Positions 53,135-63,067 of a stretch of 64,000 bases of DNA are shown here, piece by piece (the stretch's first letter is position 1; every line of letters starts with the position of its first letter). Origin of the DNA: Phycisphaerae bacterium (GTDB taxonomy: Bacteria; Chloroflexota; Anaerolineae; 4572-78; J111); NCBI GenBank assembly GCA_028285035.1, contig JANQQF010000011.1, forward strand, positions 1 through 64,000, in the 5' to 3' direction. The notes below the pieces were generated by a model. It saw nothing but the letters and a program-made list of their open reading frames with translations, did no database searches and was not told the DNA's origin. Made by a program: the position numbers and the translations under genes.

Positions 53135-54148
53135 ATGAGACTAATTCGCTACACCATTCGACGCATTTTATTTCTAATTCCGGTTTTGCTGGTGGCCATA
53201 TTTATTGCCTTTGCTCTGACGCGTATTTTACCCGGTAACCCGCTGGCCCGAGTCCTTCCGCCATATATCAGTGATGAAAGACGGGCTGAAATGATGGCTG
53301 AGGCCAGGCTGGATTTGCCGTTTTATGAGCAATTTTACTTTTATCTTATTGAATTGATGCAAGGCGATATGGGGGTCTCCTACACCACCGCCCAGCCGGT
53401 TTCCGCAGATTTGTGGCAGCGGTTTCCGGCTACCTTTGAGTTAGTGACTATCGCTTTAATTCTGGCAATTGGCTTAGCCATTCCTATCGGGGTGCTCAGT
53501 GCGATCTACAAAGATCGCTTGCTTGACCATGGTGGCCGAATTGTCTCTGTGTTAGGAGTGTCGATGCCGATTTTTTGGCTGGCGCTGCTCTTACTGTTCA
53601 CCTTTTTCTTTCAACTCAATTGGGCGCCCGCCCCGATGGGGCGGATTGGGGCGTTGGTTTCTCCCCCAGAGACTGTCACCGGGCTGTTCACGGTTGATTC
53701 TCTCATTGCTGGGGATTGGGAGGCCTTTAATTCGACGGTTGGACAGCTTGTTCTGCCTGTCGTTGTTTTGGCCTTTACCGCGATGGCCCCCATTGCTCGG
53801 ATGACTCGTTCCAGTATGATTGAGGCTCTGGAGTCGGAATACATTCGCACAGCGGTTTGTATGGGCCTACCTAATCGTATTATCCACTACCAACACGCCT
53901 TCAAGAATGCGATTTTGCCCATTCTCACTATCACAGCTGCGGTGTATGGGTTTTTGCTGGGCGGTGTGGTTTTGGTTGAATTTGTTTTTGCTTGGCCGGG
54001 AATGGGGCTTTATGTTCTCAACGCTATTTTTGCCAGCGACTTCCCCGCGATTCAGGGGTTCATTATTCTGGTCACAACGGTCTATGTTTTGATCTATCTT
54101 GCCGTGGATATCATTACAGCCGTGCTTGATCCTCGTGTTGAGTTTTAG
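53135..54148 (+). CDS. ABC transporter permease (DppB/OppB type)
   Basis: This 337-residue inner-membrane permease has a first segment RRILFLIPVLLVAIFIAFAL, then five more, and the permease EAA-type loop with RMTRSSMIEALESEYIRTA. It carries the substrate across the membrane together with the gene at 54248. No strong ribosome site is seen before the ATG. Confidence 0.93.
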   Translation: MRLIRYTIRRILFLIPVLLVAIFIAFALTRILPGNPLARVLPPYISDERRAEMMAEARLDLPFYEQFYFYLIELMQGDMGVSYTTAQPVSADLWQRFPATFELVTIALILAIGLAIPIGVLSAIYKDRLLDHGGRIVSVLGVSMPIFWLALLLLFTFFFQLNWAPAPMGRIGALVSPPETVTGLFTVDSLIAGDWEAFNSTVGQLVLPVVVLAFTAMAPIARMTRSSMIEALESEYIRTAVCMGLPNRIIHYQHAFKNAILPILTITAAVYGFLLGGVVLVEFVFAWPGMGLYVLNAIFASDFPAIQGFIILVTTVYVLIYLAVDIITAVLDPRVEF

Positions 54149-54247
54149 GAACGGGCAGTGTTCCACTATTTCTGTAAAAGACTGATATTTACAAGAAATT
54201 TGTCAAATTTACAGAAAGTAATTTGCACAACCTAGGAGTGTAACCTT

Positions 54248-55135
54248 ATGGCCGTAACCGATTCTGCATCATCGTCTGTCCAATCCAGTGCTAGTAGCGA
54301 ACGTTTAGGTGATGTTCTCTACGCCCTACGTCGTAATCCTATTACGATCGTAGGCCTGAGCATCATTCTGATTATTGCCTTCGCCGGCATTTTTGCCCCA
54401 ATTATTGCGCCTTATGGCCCCCTAGAGAAGAATCTTTTGCACACCTCAGAACCACCCAGTGCCGAATTTTGGTTTGGCACCGATCCTTTTGGCCACGATA
54501 TTTACTCGCGAATTATATGGGGGGCGCGGCTTGATTTATTTATTGCCATTAGCGCTGTGTCCCTGTCATTTGCCGTGGGCTCAATCGTTGGAGCCATTTC
54601 AGGGTTTGTGGGCGGCCTCTTGGATGAGGCTGTCATGCGTGGTATGGATGTGTTGCAGGCCTTCCCCCGATTTATTTTTGCGATGGGGATTGCCTTTGCG
54701 ATGGGGCCTGGGATCGGTACGGTGATTATTGCTACTTCCGTACTCAATATCCCCGGCTATGCCCGCCTGATGCGGACGATGGTCGCCTCGCTGAAGGAGC
54801 GACAATTTGCCATGGCGGCCAAAGCGGCAGGGAATTCGCCCAGTCGAGTGCTGTTCCGTCACCTCCTGCCGAATAGCTTGGCCCCACTTTTTGTGATGGC
54901 CACTCTCCATTGTGGCTGGGCCATCTTGGAAGCGGCTGGCCTAAGCTTTATTGGGCTTGGTGTCCCCGTCCCAACCGCTGAGTGGGGCGTGATGATTAAC
55001 ATCGGTCTGCAAGACTTCTTGCGGGGCGACTGGTGGGGCTACACCTTCCCTGGTATCGCCATTGCTGTGACCGTCTTAGGCTTCAACTTGTTAGGCGATG
55101 GGTTGGATGACATTCTTGACCCACGCCGGAAGTAG
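54248..55135 (+). CDS. ABC transporter permease (DppC/OppC type)
   Basis: This 295-residue second permease has the N-terminal segment RRNPITIVGLSIILIIAFAG and an EAA loop with RLMRTMVASLKERQFAMAAK. The C-terminal LGDGLDDILDPR is typical of DppC. A TAGGAG site precedes the ATG. Followed by the word-repeat hairpin at 55137. Confidence 0.93.
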   Translation: MAVTDSASSSVQSSASSERLGDVLYALRRNPITIVGLSIILIIAFAGIFAPIIAPYGPLEKNLLHTSEPPSAEFWFGTDPFGHDIYSRIIWGARLDLFIAISAVSLSFAVGSIVGAISGFVGGLLDEAVMRGMDVLQAFPRFIFAMGIAFAMGPGIGTVIIATSVLNIPGYARLMRTMVASLKERQFAMAAKAAGNSPSRVLFRHLLPNSLAPLFVMATLHCGWAILEAAGLSFIGLGVPVPTAEWGVMINIGLQDFLRGDWWGYTFPGIAIAVTVLGFNLLGDGLDDILDPRRK

Positions 55136-55136
55136 T

Positions 55137-55210
55137 TATTGGTAACTAGTAAATGATAATTACGGCGTTTTTGCAACCCTAATTACCAATAACCAATTAC
55201 TATTTACCAA
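55137..55210. repeat. Word-repeat hairpin between permease and ATPase genes
   Basis: The left arm (55137-55163, TATTGGTAACTAGTAAATGA) and right arm (about 55179-55210, AATTACCAATAACCAATTAC) are imperfect inverted repeats built from GGTAATTA-like words. Same design as at 53041 and 57340, with a different word. Confidence 0.6.
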
Positions 55211-55254
55211 CTTGTAATGCTCAAGATAATTATTCTTTTTTACAGGGGTAACGT

Positions 55255-56256
55255 GTGCCCAATCAATTAAGCGAAAACTTATTAGAGATAGAAAATCTCC
55301 AGACCCACTTCTTTACACGACGAGGTGTGGTCAAGGTGCTGGATGGCCTTAACTTGTCCATCAAACGTGGTCAGATTGTTGGCTTGGTGGGTGAGACTGG
55401 GGCTGGTAAGTCAGTGACAGGCTTTTCGGTGATGCGTTTGGTGCGGAAGCCTGGCCGAATTGTGGGTGGGCAAATCAGGCTCAATGGTCGTGATTTGCTG
55501 GCCCTGTCCGAGGATGACATCCGTAACGTACGTGGTACGGAAATTGCGATGATCTTTCAGGACCCTCGCGCTGCCCTCAATCCTCTAATTAAAGTTGGGG
55601 ATTTGCTCAAGCAGATTTTAAAGTATAGACGGGGTATGGACAGCAAAGAGGCTCACGAATCAGCTTTGGATTTGTTGAACTTGGTTCATATTAGTGACCC
55701 TGAACAGCGATTAGATGCCTATGCCCACCAGATGTCGGGTGGAATGTGTCAGCGGGTTATGATTGCAATGGCTCTGGCCTGTCAGCCTGATTTGCTCATT
55801 GCCGATGAGCCGACCACAGGTTTGGACGTGACTATCCAACGCCAAATTATCCTGCTCCTCAAGGAATTGCGAGACCAAACCGGTACAACCCAAATTGTTG
55901 TCACTCACGATTTGGGCTTGGCAGCTGAATTGTGTGATGCTATCGCGGTGATGTACGCGGGTGATGTCGTTGAGTTTGCACCGACCGAGGAGCTGTTCCA
56001 GCGGCCCCGCCACCCCTATACCATCGGCCTGATGCGCTCACGACCTGTGTTTGGGAATCGGCAGAGTATGGTGACCATCCCCGGCTCGGTCGCGAATTTC
56101 ACTCAGCAGCCTTCAGGGTGTCCGTTCCATCCCCGTTGCGAATTTGCCTTCGATCGTTGCTCGGCGGAAAAGCCTACACCTTTTAAAGTTGGCCCCGCCC
56201 ATACCAGCCAATGTTGGTTACTTGATGATATTGCCGTGCCTGGAGGTGCCCAATGA
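55255..56256 (+). CDS. ABC transporter ATP-binding protein (DppD/OppD type)
   Basis: This 333-residue ATPase has Walker A GETGAGKS, signature MSGGMCQR, Walker B LLIADEPTTGLD and the C-terminal Cys-rich CPFHPRCEFAFDRC seen in peptide-transporter ATPases (a likely Fe-S or metal site). Start is GTG. Its stop overlaps the second ATPase (ATGA), with which it forms the motor pair. Confidence 0.93.
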   Translation: MPNQLSENLLEIENLQTHFFTRRGVVKVLDGLNLSIKRGQIVGLVGETGAGKSVTGFSVMRLVRKPGRIVGGQIRLNGRDLLALSEDDIRNVRGTEIAMIFQDPRAALNPLIKVGDLLKQILKYRRGMDSKEAHESALDLLNLVHISDPEQRLDAYAHQMSGGMCQRVMIAMALACQPDLLIADEPTTGLDVTIQRQIILLLKELRDQTGTTQIVVTHDLGLAAELCDAIAVMYAGDVVEFAPTEELFQRPRHPYTIGLMRSRPVFGNRQSMVTIPGSVANFTQQPSGCPFHPRCEFAFDRCSAEKPTPFKVGPAHTSQCWLLDDIAVPGGAQ

Positions 56257-57335
56257 GCGCCATTCTCAATGTAAGAAATCTCAAAAAATATTTTCCGATC
56301 CGAACCGGTATCTTTGCCCACACCCCTTTACGGGCCGTTGATAATGTCTCCTTTGATGTTCAATACAGTGAGACTGTCGGGCTGGTCGGAGAAAGTGGTA
56401 GTGGGAAGACGACCCTCGGCTTGTGTGTACTGCGTTTGATTGAACCGACCGAAGGCGAAATTCTCTTTGAGGGCAAAGACTTTGCTCAAGCCAATGCGGC
56501 TGAAACCAAGCAACTTCGGCAGCAATTTCAGGTGGTTTTTCAGGACCCGCTCGACTCCCTCAATCCCCGGATGACTGTGGGAAGCATTGTTGCTGAACCG
56601 CTCCAACTTCACGGTCTGGCCAGTAGCCGCAGTGAAATTCGAAAAGAACTGATCGCGTTGTTTGAGCGGGTGAATTTGGGTGAGGAGCATATCGACCGCT
56701 ATCCCCACCAACTTTCAGGGGGACAACGGCAGCGCGTAGCTATCGCCCGGGCATTGGCTACTAATCCTAAGCTGGTCGTTTTGGATGAGCCGACCTCGGC
56801 TCTTGATGTATCAGTTCAAGCCCAATTGCTTAACTTGTTACGCCGCTTGCAAGATGACCTGGGTCTATCCTTTATTTTCATCTCCCACGATTTGGCCGTG
56901 GTCAGTCATTTGGCCGACCGTGTGGCGGTGATGTATCTGGGGGAGATCATCGAATTTGGTCCGACCAGCGAAGTCTTTCAAAACCCCCGACACCCTTACA
57001 CGATGTCCCTCCTATCTGCCATTCCTGGCGAGAGCCTGCTTGATGAACACCGTCGTATCGTTTTGACTGGTGAAATCCCCTCTCCACTCCGCCCACCCTC
57101 CGGTTGTCGTTTCCACACCCGTTGTCCCTTTGTCCAACCTGAATGCCGCACTGAGCTACAAAACCTTGAACCAGTTGAAGCTGGTAGCGATCACACCGTT
57201 GCTTGTAATCAATCTTTTAAAGATGTTGTTCCGCCCTTCTGGGTCGAAAGTGATAGCGGCGAAAAATCTACCAATTACATCGAGGCTGCCCACGCCTATT
57301 TGCAAGAGCGACGTTTGGCCCAGCCGGGAACATAG
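56253..57335 (+). CDS. ABC transporter ATP-binding protein (DppF/OppF type)
   Basis: This 360-residue ATPase has Walker [10 protein letters not shown], signature LSGGQRQRV, Walker [13 protein letters not shown] and the C-terminal [14 protein letters not shown]. It completes the importer. The hairpin at 57340 follows its stop at once, and hyuA of pair 3 starts 168 bases later, suggesting one continuous catabolic transcript with a processing site. Confidence 0.93.
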   Translation: MSAILNVRNLKKYFPIRTGIFAHTPLRAVDNVSFDVQYSETVGLVGESGSGKTTLGLCVLRLIEPTEGEILFEGKDFAQANAAETKQLRQQFQVVFQDPLDSLNPRMTVGSIVAEPLQLHGLASSRSEIRKELIALFERVNLGEEHIDRYPHQLSGGQRQRVAIARALATNPKLVVLDEPTSALDVSVQAQLLNLLRRLQDDLGLSFIFISHDLAVVSHLADRVAVMYLGEIIEFGPTSEVFQNPRHPYTMSLLSAIPGESLLDEHRRIVLTGEIPSPLRPPSGCRFHTRCPFVQPECRTELQNLEPVEAGSDHTVACNQSFKDVVPPFWVESDSGEKSTNYIEAAHAYLQERRLAQPGT

Positions 57336-57339
57336 CATT

Positions 57340-57419
57340 GATTTACGATTTCGGATTTATGATTTACGACTGTATCCAAAGCCAATAATCGTAAATCTAA
57401 AATCGCAAATCGTAAATTG
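57340..57419. repeat. Word-repeat hairpin between dppF-like and hyuA
   Basis: The arms 57340-57369 and about 57389-57419 pair almost perfectly; GATTTACGA (57361-57369) matches TCGTAAATC (57389-57397) exactly and the outer part is ATTTACGATTT. The repeated word is GATTTACGA. The loop is about 19 bases. Confidence 0.7.
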
Positions 57420-57503
57420 ACCGCTAGCTAAAATCAACACATTAAGATTGATGGTCTTGTCTATAAGACCTACAGTTGATAACAACGAGGAGGTTGACGA
57501 TTT

Positions 57504-59558
57504 ATGAAACGATTGGCCGTTGATGTTGGCGGAACCTTTACCGATTTTGTTATGTTGGCTGAAGATGGTTCGGTGCGGATCGAAAAGTCGCCCTCATTGC
57601 CTGATCGACCGGACGAAGTCTTTTTTGAGGGCATTGAAGGACTTGGCCTCGACCTGACCACGCTGGAAACCATCGTTCATGGCTCTACGATGGTGATCAA
57701 CACTGTCGTTCAGGAGCGTGGTGCTCCCATTGGCTTGATAACCAACGCTGGCTTTCGGGATGTGCTGGAACTGGCCCGAGGTAATCGGCTCGATATTTAT
57801 GACCTCTTTTACAAACAACCTGAACCTCTCGTACCTCGCTATTTGCGACTTGAGGCCAAAGGGCGAATCAATTTCAAGGGTGAGGAGTTGACTCCACTGG
57901 ATGAAGAGGATGTTCGTCTTGCTGCGCGTCGGCTCAAAGAAGCAGGTGTGCAGAGTGTTGCGGTCTGTTACATGCACGCCTACGCCAATCCTGACCACGA
58001 ACTTCGCACCGCCGAACTCATCCTCGAAGAATTTCCTGATGCCCTCGTCTCGCTCTCCCACGCGGTCTCCGGCGAGTGGCGCGAGTATGAACGCACCTCC
58101 ACCAGCGTGCTCAACGCCTATGTGATGCCAGGGATGGACCGTTACCTTGGCTCGTTGGAACAAAGGCTCCAAGAGCGAAATTTCCCTGGCACCCTCAATA
58201 TCGTTCAATCGACTGGGGGAATGATGCCCAGCCCGAGTGCTCGGCAAACGCCTATTCGCACCCTGGAGTCTGGCCCAGCGGGTGGGGTAATGGGAACGGC
58301 TGCTTTGGGCGCGGCCCTTGGTTACCCTAATGTGATCGGAGCTGATGTTGGTGGTACGACCTTCGACATCAGTCTGGTTGTTGATGGCCAGCCCCTCGAA
58401 AAAACAGAAACCCACGTCAATCGTCGTCCTGTGCTTTGCCCGAGCTTGGACATCAATTCAATTGGGGCGGGCGGTGGTTCTATCGCCTGGCTCAACGAGG
58501 TTGGGTCACTTCGGGTCGGACCGCAGAGTGCGCAGGCAGTGCCGGGTCCAGTCTGTTACGGACGTGGTGGCACCGAGCCAACGGTCACAGACGCCCATGT
58601 TGTCCTTGGCCGGATTGACCCCAACTACTTCTTGGGGCAACGGATGCGACTTGATTTGGAGGCCGCCAAACAGGCCATTCAAACCAAGGTAGCTGAACCA
58701 CTGGGCTTGTCTTTGATTGAAGCGGCCCACGGCATCACCCATCTGGCCGATATGAATATGACCTACGGCATTCGTAACATCACCATTGAGCGGGGTTACG
58801 ACCCCCGTGACTTTGTCTTGCTTGCCTTTGGTGGCGCTGCGGGCCTGTCAGCCACCAAATGGGCCACCGAATTAGAAATTCCCACAGTCATCATCCCTGT
58901 GGCCCCGGCTACCTTCTCTGCGTGGGGCTTGCTTAACACAGACTTTAGAGAAGATCGCGCCCGCACGCTGGTTGGCGATCTGGTTGATCTATTGCCAGAG
59001 GCGATAGAGGAAACGTTCATTACGCTAGAGGGTACCTGTGCTGAAACCTTGATTGAGCGGGGGATTGACCAGGAAGCGATAGAATTCTCTCATTTCTGTG
59101 ACATGCGCTACAAGGGGCAAGAACATTGGGTTAAGGTACCCATTGCCTCTGAAATGTTGACCTCTGGAGCGGATGGTTTAAGTCAATTACAAGCCCGCTT
59201 TGATGAGTTACACGAGCAACATTACGCTCACGCCCAACGTGGCTATCCGGTGCAAATTGTGAACTATCGCGTTTCTGCCGTGGCTCAGACCCCTCGCCCT
59301 GCTTTACAGGAACTGTCAGCGAATGATGCTAGTGCCGATGAAGCGATCAAAGGAAAGCGCTCGGTCTATTTCCAATCGGCTGGAGGGTATGTCGATTGTG
59401 TGATTTATGATCGTGAGAAACTAGAGGCGGGGGCAACATTTATGGGACCCGGCATCGTGGAGGAGTGGACCTCGACGACCGTCGTGCCCCCTAGCTGGCA
59501 CTTGACAGTCGATCGCTACGGAAATTTATTGTTGACCCCAGGGGAGGTGGCCGCATGA
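57504..59558 (+). CDS. hyuA: Hydantoinase/oxoprolinase family protein (HyuA, pair 3)
   Basis: This 684-residue A subunit has VDVGGTFTDFVML (6-18), ADVGGTTFDISLV, NSIGAGGGSIAWLNE and AFGGAAGLSATKW. GAGGAGG precedes the ATG. Its stop overlaps hyuB by four bases. Located directly after the importer, it is the most likely first enzyme for the imported compound. Confidence 0.93.
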   Translation: MKRLAVDVGGTFTDFVMLAEDGSVRIEKSPSLPDRPDEVFFEGIEGLGLDLTTLETIVHGSTMVINTVVQERGAPIGLITNAGFRDVLELARGNRLDIYDLFYKQPEPLVPRYLRLEAKGRINFKGEELTPLDEEDVRLAARRLKEAGVQSVAVCYMHAYANPDHELRTAELILEEFPDALVSLSHAVSGEWREYERTSTSVLNAYVMPGMDRYLGSLEQRLQERNFPGTLNIVQSTGGMMPSPSARQTPIRTLESGPAGGVMGTAALGAALGYPNVIGADVGGTTFDISLVVDGQPLEKTETHVNRRPVLCPSLDINSIGAGGGSIAWLNEVGSLRVGPQSAQAVPGPVCYGRGGTEPTVTDAHVVLGRIDPNYFLGQRMRLDLEAAKQAIQTKVAEPLGLSLIEAAHGITHLADMNMTYGIRNITIERGYDPRDFVLLAFGGAAGLSATKWATELEIPTVIIPVAPATFSAWGLLNTDFREDRARTLVGDLVDLLPEAIEETFITLEGTCAETLIERGIDQEAIEFSHFCDMRYKGQEHWVKVPIASEMLTSGADGLSQLQARFDELHEQHYAHAQRGYPVQIVNYRVSAVAQTPRPALQELSANDASADEAIKGKRSVYFQSAGGYVDCVIYDREKLEAGATFMGPGIVEEWTSTTVVPPSWHLTVDRYGNLLLTPGEVAA

Positions 59559-61288
59559 GTCAGGTTGATCCGATTACCACAGAAGTGATTCGTAATGCCA
59601 TGGTCGCTTTGACCGAAGAGATGAAACTGACTTTGGTCAAAACAGCCTACAACCCCTTGATCTATGAGGTGATGGACTTTTCTGTGGCCCTGACCAATGA
59701 GCATGGTGATTTATATGGTCAGGCCGCTGGCTTAACCATCTTCCTGGCCAGTCTGCCTGCCACCATCAAGAGCGGGCTGGAAACGATTGGGCCAGAAAAT
59801 CTCAAAGAAGGCGATGTCATTTTGGCGAACGACCCCTACACCACAGGCACGCACATTAGCGATACGGCGGTGTATGTGCCCATCTTCCACGAAGGTGAGC
59901 TAGTGGCCTTTTCCATCAATATGGCCCACTGGGCCGATATGGGCGGGATGGTGCCGGGGGGCTGGACACCCAACAGCACGGATGTCTTCCAAGAAGGGTT
60001 GCGCTTTACCCACATCAAGCTCTATCGGGCGGGTGAACTCAACGAAGATTTGAATCAATTAATTCGAGCCAATGTTAGATTCCCTGAGATTGTGCACGGT
60101 GACCTCTCCGCCCAAATCGCGGCCTGCCAAACGGGGGTACGACGGTACAAGGCGTTGTGCGAGAAGTATGGCCCCGATACCATTCGCGCCGCGATGAACC
60201 GGGTTTTTGATGAGTCAGAGGCGTTGGTTCGCGCCCGAATCCAGGACATTCCGGATGGCGAGTATCCCGCCGAAACCTTTATGGATCATGATGGCGTTGA
60301 GACCGACAAATTGCGCAGACTCAAGGTGACGGTCACGGTCAAAGATGATGATATGATTGTCGACTTGACCGGCACCAGTGATGTCTGTAGCGGCCCGATT
60401 AATTTGCCTTATATTGGGGCCAAGGCCTCCGTCGAGATGGCCTTCAAGGCCCTGACCGTGCCCCTTGATCCAACCAACGCTGGACATATGCGGCCCTTGC
60501 AGGTAATTGCGCCAGAAGATACGATGGTTAACCCACAGTATCCGGCCCCGACTGATTCCTACGGCTATGTGGGCAATACCCTGTCCGATTTAGTGGTGCG
60601 GGCGATGGCTCCGGCTCTGCCTGGCAAATGTACGGCGGGTAGCTATCAGCTCTTCGGTATCTACTTCTTGCGGGTCGATCATCGCTATGGCGAGCCATTT
60701 CTCTTTGTCGAACCAACGGCTGGCGGCTGGGGTGGTCGACCCCACGCCGATGGCGAAACCCTGATCTTTTATCTCGATGGTGATACTCCCAACACGCCTG
60801 GTGAGGTTATCGAGTCGCGCTACCCTCTGTTGGTGGATAGCTACACCTACAATCTAGGATCCGCCGGAATTGGTAAATATCGGGGTGGCTTAGGCGTGAT
60901 TCGTAACTATCAAGTTCTGACCGATCACGTTTTCTTACACACCTTCAATGAGAGCACCAAATACCCCGCCTGGGGTCTATTTGACGGGCAAGAAGCCGTA
61001 CCGTGCCATACCGTCGCTTGGCCAGGAACCGACAAAGAACGCGCCATCTATGACCGTCAAGCTGGGGTTGGCCCCTTGTTTGATGGTGAGATGGTCAGTG
61101 TCCGCTCCGGTGGTGGCGGCGGCTGGGGCGATCCCCTGGAGCGTGATCCCGCCCTGGTGGTGCGTGATGTCAAAAATGAGTTGGTCACCGCTGAGGAGGC
61201 CAAACGAGATTATGGCGTGATCCTTGACCCTGACACGCTCGTGGTTGATGAGGCTGCGACGGAGCAGGAGCGAACGGGGCGGGGATAG
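59555..61288 (+). CDS. hyuB: Hydantoinase B/oxoprolinase family protein (HyuB, pair 3)
   Basis: This 577-residue B subunit begins DPITTEVIRNAM, has the probable metal site ANDPYTTGTHISDTAVY and ends GGGGWGDPLERDPALV. It is overlapped by hyuA (ATGA). Its C terminus is the closest visible match to the relic at 24870. Followed by the MITE-like copy 3 and the M20 peptidase gene. Confidence 0.93.
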   Translation: MSQVDPITTEVIRNAMVALTEEMKLTLVKTAYNPLIYEVMDFSVALTNEHGDLYGQAAGLTIFLASLPATIKSGLETIGPENLKEGDVILANDPYTTGTHISDTAVYVPIFHEGELVAFSINMAHWADMGGMVPGGWTPNSTDVFQEGLRFTHIKLYRAGELNEDLNQLIRANVRFPEIVHGDLSAQIAACQTGVRRYKALCEKYGPDTIRAAMNRVFDESEALVRARIQDIPDGEYPAETFMDHDGVETDKLRRLKVTVTVKDDDMIVDLTGTSDVCSGPINLPYIGAKASVEMAFKALTVPLDPTNAGHMRPLQVIAPEDTMVNPQYPAPTDSYGYVGNTLSDLVVRAMAPALPGKCTAGSYQLFGIYFLRVDHRYGEPFLFVEPTAGGWGGRPHADGETLIFYLDGDTPNTPGEVIESRYPLLVDSYTYNLGSAGIGKYRGGLGVIRNYQVLTDHVFLHTFNESTKYPAWGLFDGQEAVPCHTVAWPGTDKERAIYDRQAGVGPLFDGEMVSVRSGGGGGWGDPLERDPALVVRDVKNELVTAEEAKRDYGVILDPDTLVVDEAATEQERTGRG

Positions 61289-61388
61289 ATGGCCCCCACC
61301 CCAACCCCTCCCCCAATCTTGGCTGAGGGGCTATATACAGATTTAAATTTGCCTGTAAAAACTCCCCCTCTCAGAGTTGGTCTTATCA

Positions 61389-61645
61389 TTACCCATAAGT
61401 GGGGGAAGTAAGTTTGGGGGATGAAAGGCTGGGTTTTAATAAATTTAGGACCAACTTAACATTACTATGGCAATATTTGGGTTCATCGAGCCGCTCTACC
61501 CCCTCAATCCCCCTGCAAGGGGGAGTGCCTTTCCGAAGGAAAGCGAGGGGATAGAATAGCTCGGCTAACCCTATCATTGATTAAACAAACACGCTCACCT
61601 AGCTTCAACCATCGCCACCTCTCTCAGTTCCTGACTTATGGGTAA
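61389..61645. mobile_element. MITE-like element, copy 3 (257 bp)
   Basis: TTACCCATAAGT at 61389-61400 and ACTTATGGGTAA at 61634-61645. The interior matches copies 1 and 2 (CTCTACCCCCTCAATCC, CTAACCCTATCA, CACCTAGCTTCA) but has one polyC/polyG half missing and a GCCTTTCCGAAGGAAAG palindrome instead. Its GC-rich tail (TGCCTGCGAAGCAGG, near 61660) directly precedes and may supply the ribosome site of the peptidase gene. The bases 61289-61388 hold other palindrome debris, no gene. Confidence 0.72.
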
Positions 61646-61687
61646 TCTTGGGAGGGGGTGCCTGCGAAGCAGGCGGGGAGGGCTTCT

Positions 61688-63064
61688 ATGACAACTTGGC
61701 AAACCTATCTCGATGAAAACCAAGATCGATTCTTAGCTGAACTGACCGACTTCCTGACCATTCCCAGTATTTCGGCCTTGCCCGAGCACAAAGAAGATGT
61801 GCAAAAAGCGGCGGAGTGGGTGGCAGACAGACTGGCAGCAGCGGGGATGAAGAATGTCGAAATATTACCAACAGCGGGTCACCCCGTGGTGTATGGCGAT
61901 TGGCTATATGCCGAAGGTAAACCAACCATCTTGATTTACGGGCATTTCGATGTCCAGCCCGCCGACCCGTTGGCGTTGTGGGACAGCCCGCCATTTGAGC
62001 CGGTGATCAAAGATGAACGCATTTACGCCCGGGGCGCTTCAGATGACAAGGGCGGAATGCTCATCCCGATTTTGGCAATTGAAGCCCTGTTACGGAGTGA
62101 GGGCACCCTGCCAGTCAATATCAAATTCTTTTTGGAAGGGCAGGAGGAAATCGGTAGCCCTGATATTCCTGAGTTTCTACCCGTCCATCGCGACCGCTTT
62201 GCTTGTGATTTGGTGGTCAGTGCCGATGGGATGATGTGGAGTGAGACGGAGGCGAACATTGTGCTGGGGCTGAAAGGGATGTGCTCGCTCCAGATTGATG
62301 TCATCGGAGCCAAAAGTGATGTGCATTCGGGGCTACACGGGGGTGTTTTCCAAAATCCGATTCACGCCCTGACTCGGATCATCGACTCGATGCGCGACAC
62401 CGATGGATTAATCATGGTCGATGGCTTTTACGACAAAGTGGTTCCTCTATCCGAGGAGGATCGCGCTCAAATTGCTGAGGTGCCGTATGATGAGGCCGTT
62501 TACAAGGCTGATTTGGGCGTGACTGAGCTGTACGGCGAGCCAGGCTACACCAGTCGCGAGCGAAATTGGGCCAGACCTACCCTCGAAGTAAACGGCATTT
62601 GGGGCGGCTTTCAGGGCGAAGGCACGAAGACCGTCATCCCCAGCGAGGCCCACGCCAAGATCACCTGCCGCCTAGTCGCCAATCAGAAACCTGCTGAGAT
62701 TGTTGAGTTAATCAAAGCCCACGTGGCAAAAAACACTCCAACTGGGGTAACAGTCAATATCAAACCTCTATCCAATGGGGGCGATCCTTATTTGATACCC
62801 ACGGATCATCCGGGCAATGCGGCAGCACGAGTCGTGCTCGAAAAACTATATGGCCATCCACCCTATCACATTCGCATCGGCGGTGGCATCCCCGTTTGCC
62901 CGATGTTTGTCCAGCAACTCGGGGCCTACACCGTCAACTTCGCCTTTGGTCTGGGCGACGAAAATTGGCACGCCCCCAATGAGTATTTCCGCTTAAGCAG
63001 CTTCCGTCGCGCCCAAACGGCCTACTGTATGTTGTTGCATCAGTTGGCCGAGGATTTTGTTTAG
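61688..63064 (+). CDS. M20-family metallo-dipeptidase
   Basis: This 458-residue zinc peptidase of the M20/M28 group has His86 and Asp88 in YGHFDVQPAD, Asp119 in GASDDKGG, Glu153/Glu154 in EGQEEIGS and Asp180 in SADG; a late FGLGDENWHAPNEYF supplies the last ligand. Relatives are dipeptidases and N-carbamoyl- or N-acyl-amino-acid hydrolases. After ring opening by HyuA/HyuB such an enzyme could free the amino acid. The frame extends to 61658, but the ATG at 61688 has GGGGAGGG upstream and begins the family. Confidence 0.9.
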   Translation: MTTWQTYLDENQDRFLAELTDFLTIPSISALPEHKEDVQKAAEWVADRLAAAGMKNVEILPTAGHPVVYGDWLYAEGKPTILIYGHFDVQPADPLALWDSPPFEPVIKDERIYARGASDDKGGMLIPILAIEALLRSEGTLPVNIKFFLEGQEEIGSPDIPEFLPVHRDRFACDLVVSADGMMWSETEANIVLGLKGMCSLQIDVIGAKSDVHSGLHGGVFQNPIHALTRIIDSMRDTDGLIMVDGFYDKVVPLSEEDRAQIAEVPYDEAVYKADLGVTELYGEPGYTSRERNWARPTLEVNGIWGGFQGEGTKTVIPSEAHAKITCRLVANQKPAEIVELIKAHVAKNTPTGVTVNIKPLSNGGDPYLIPTDHPGNAAARVVLEKLYGHPPYHIRIGGGIPVCPMFVQQLGAYTVNFAFGLGDENWHAPNEYFRLSSFRRAQTAYCMLLHQLAEDFV

Positions 63065-63067
63065 AGT

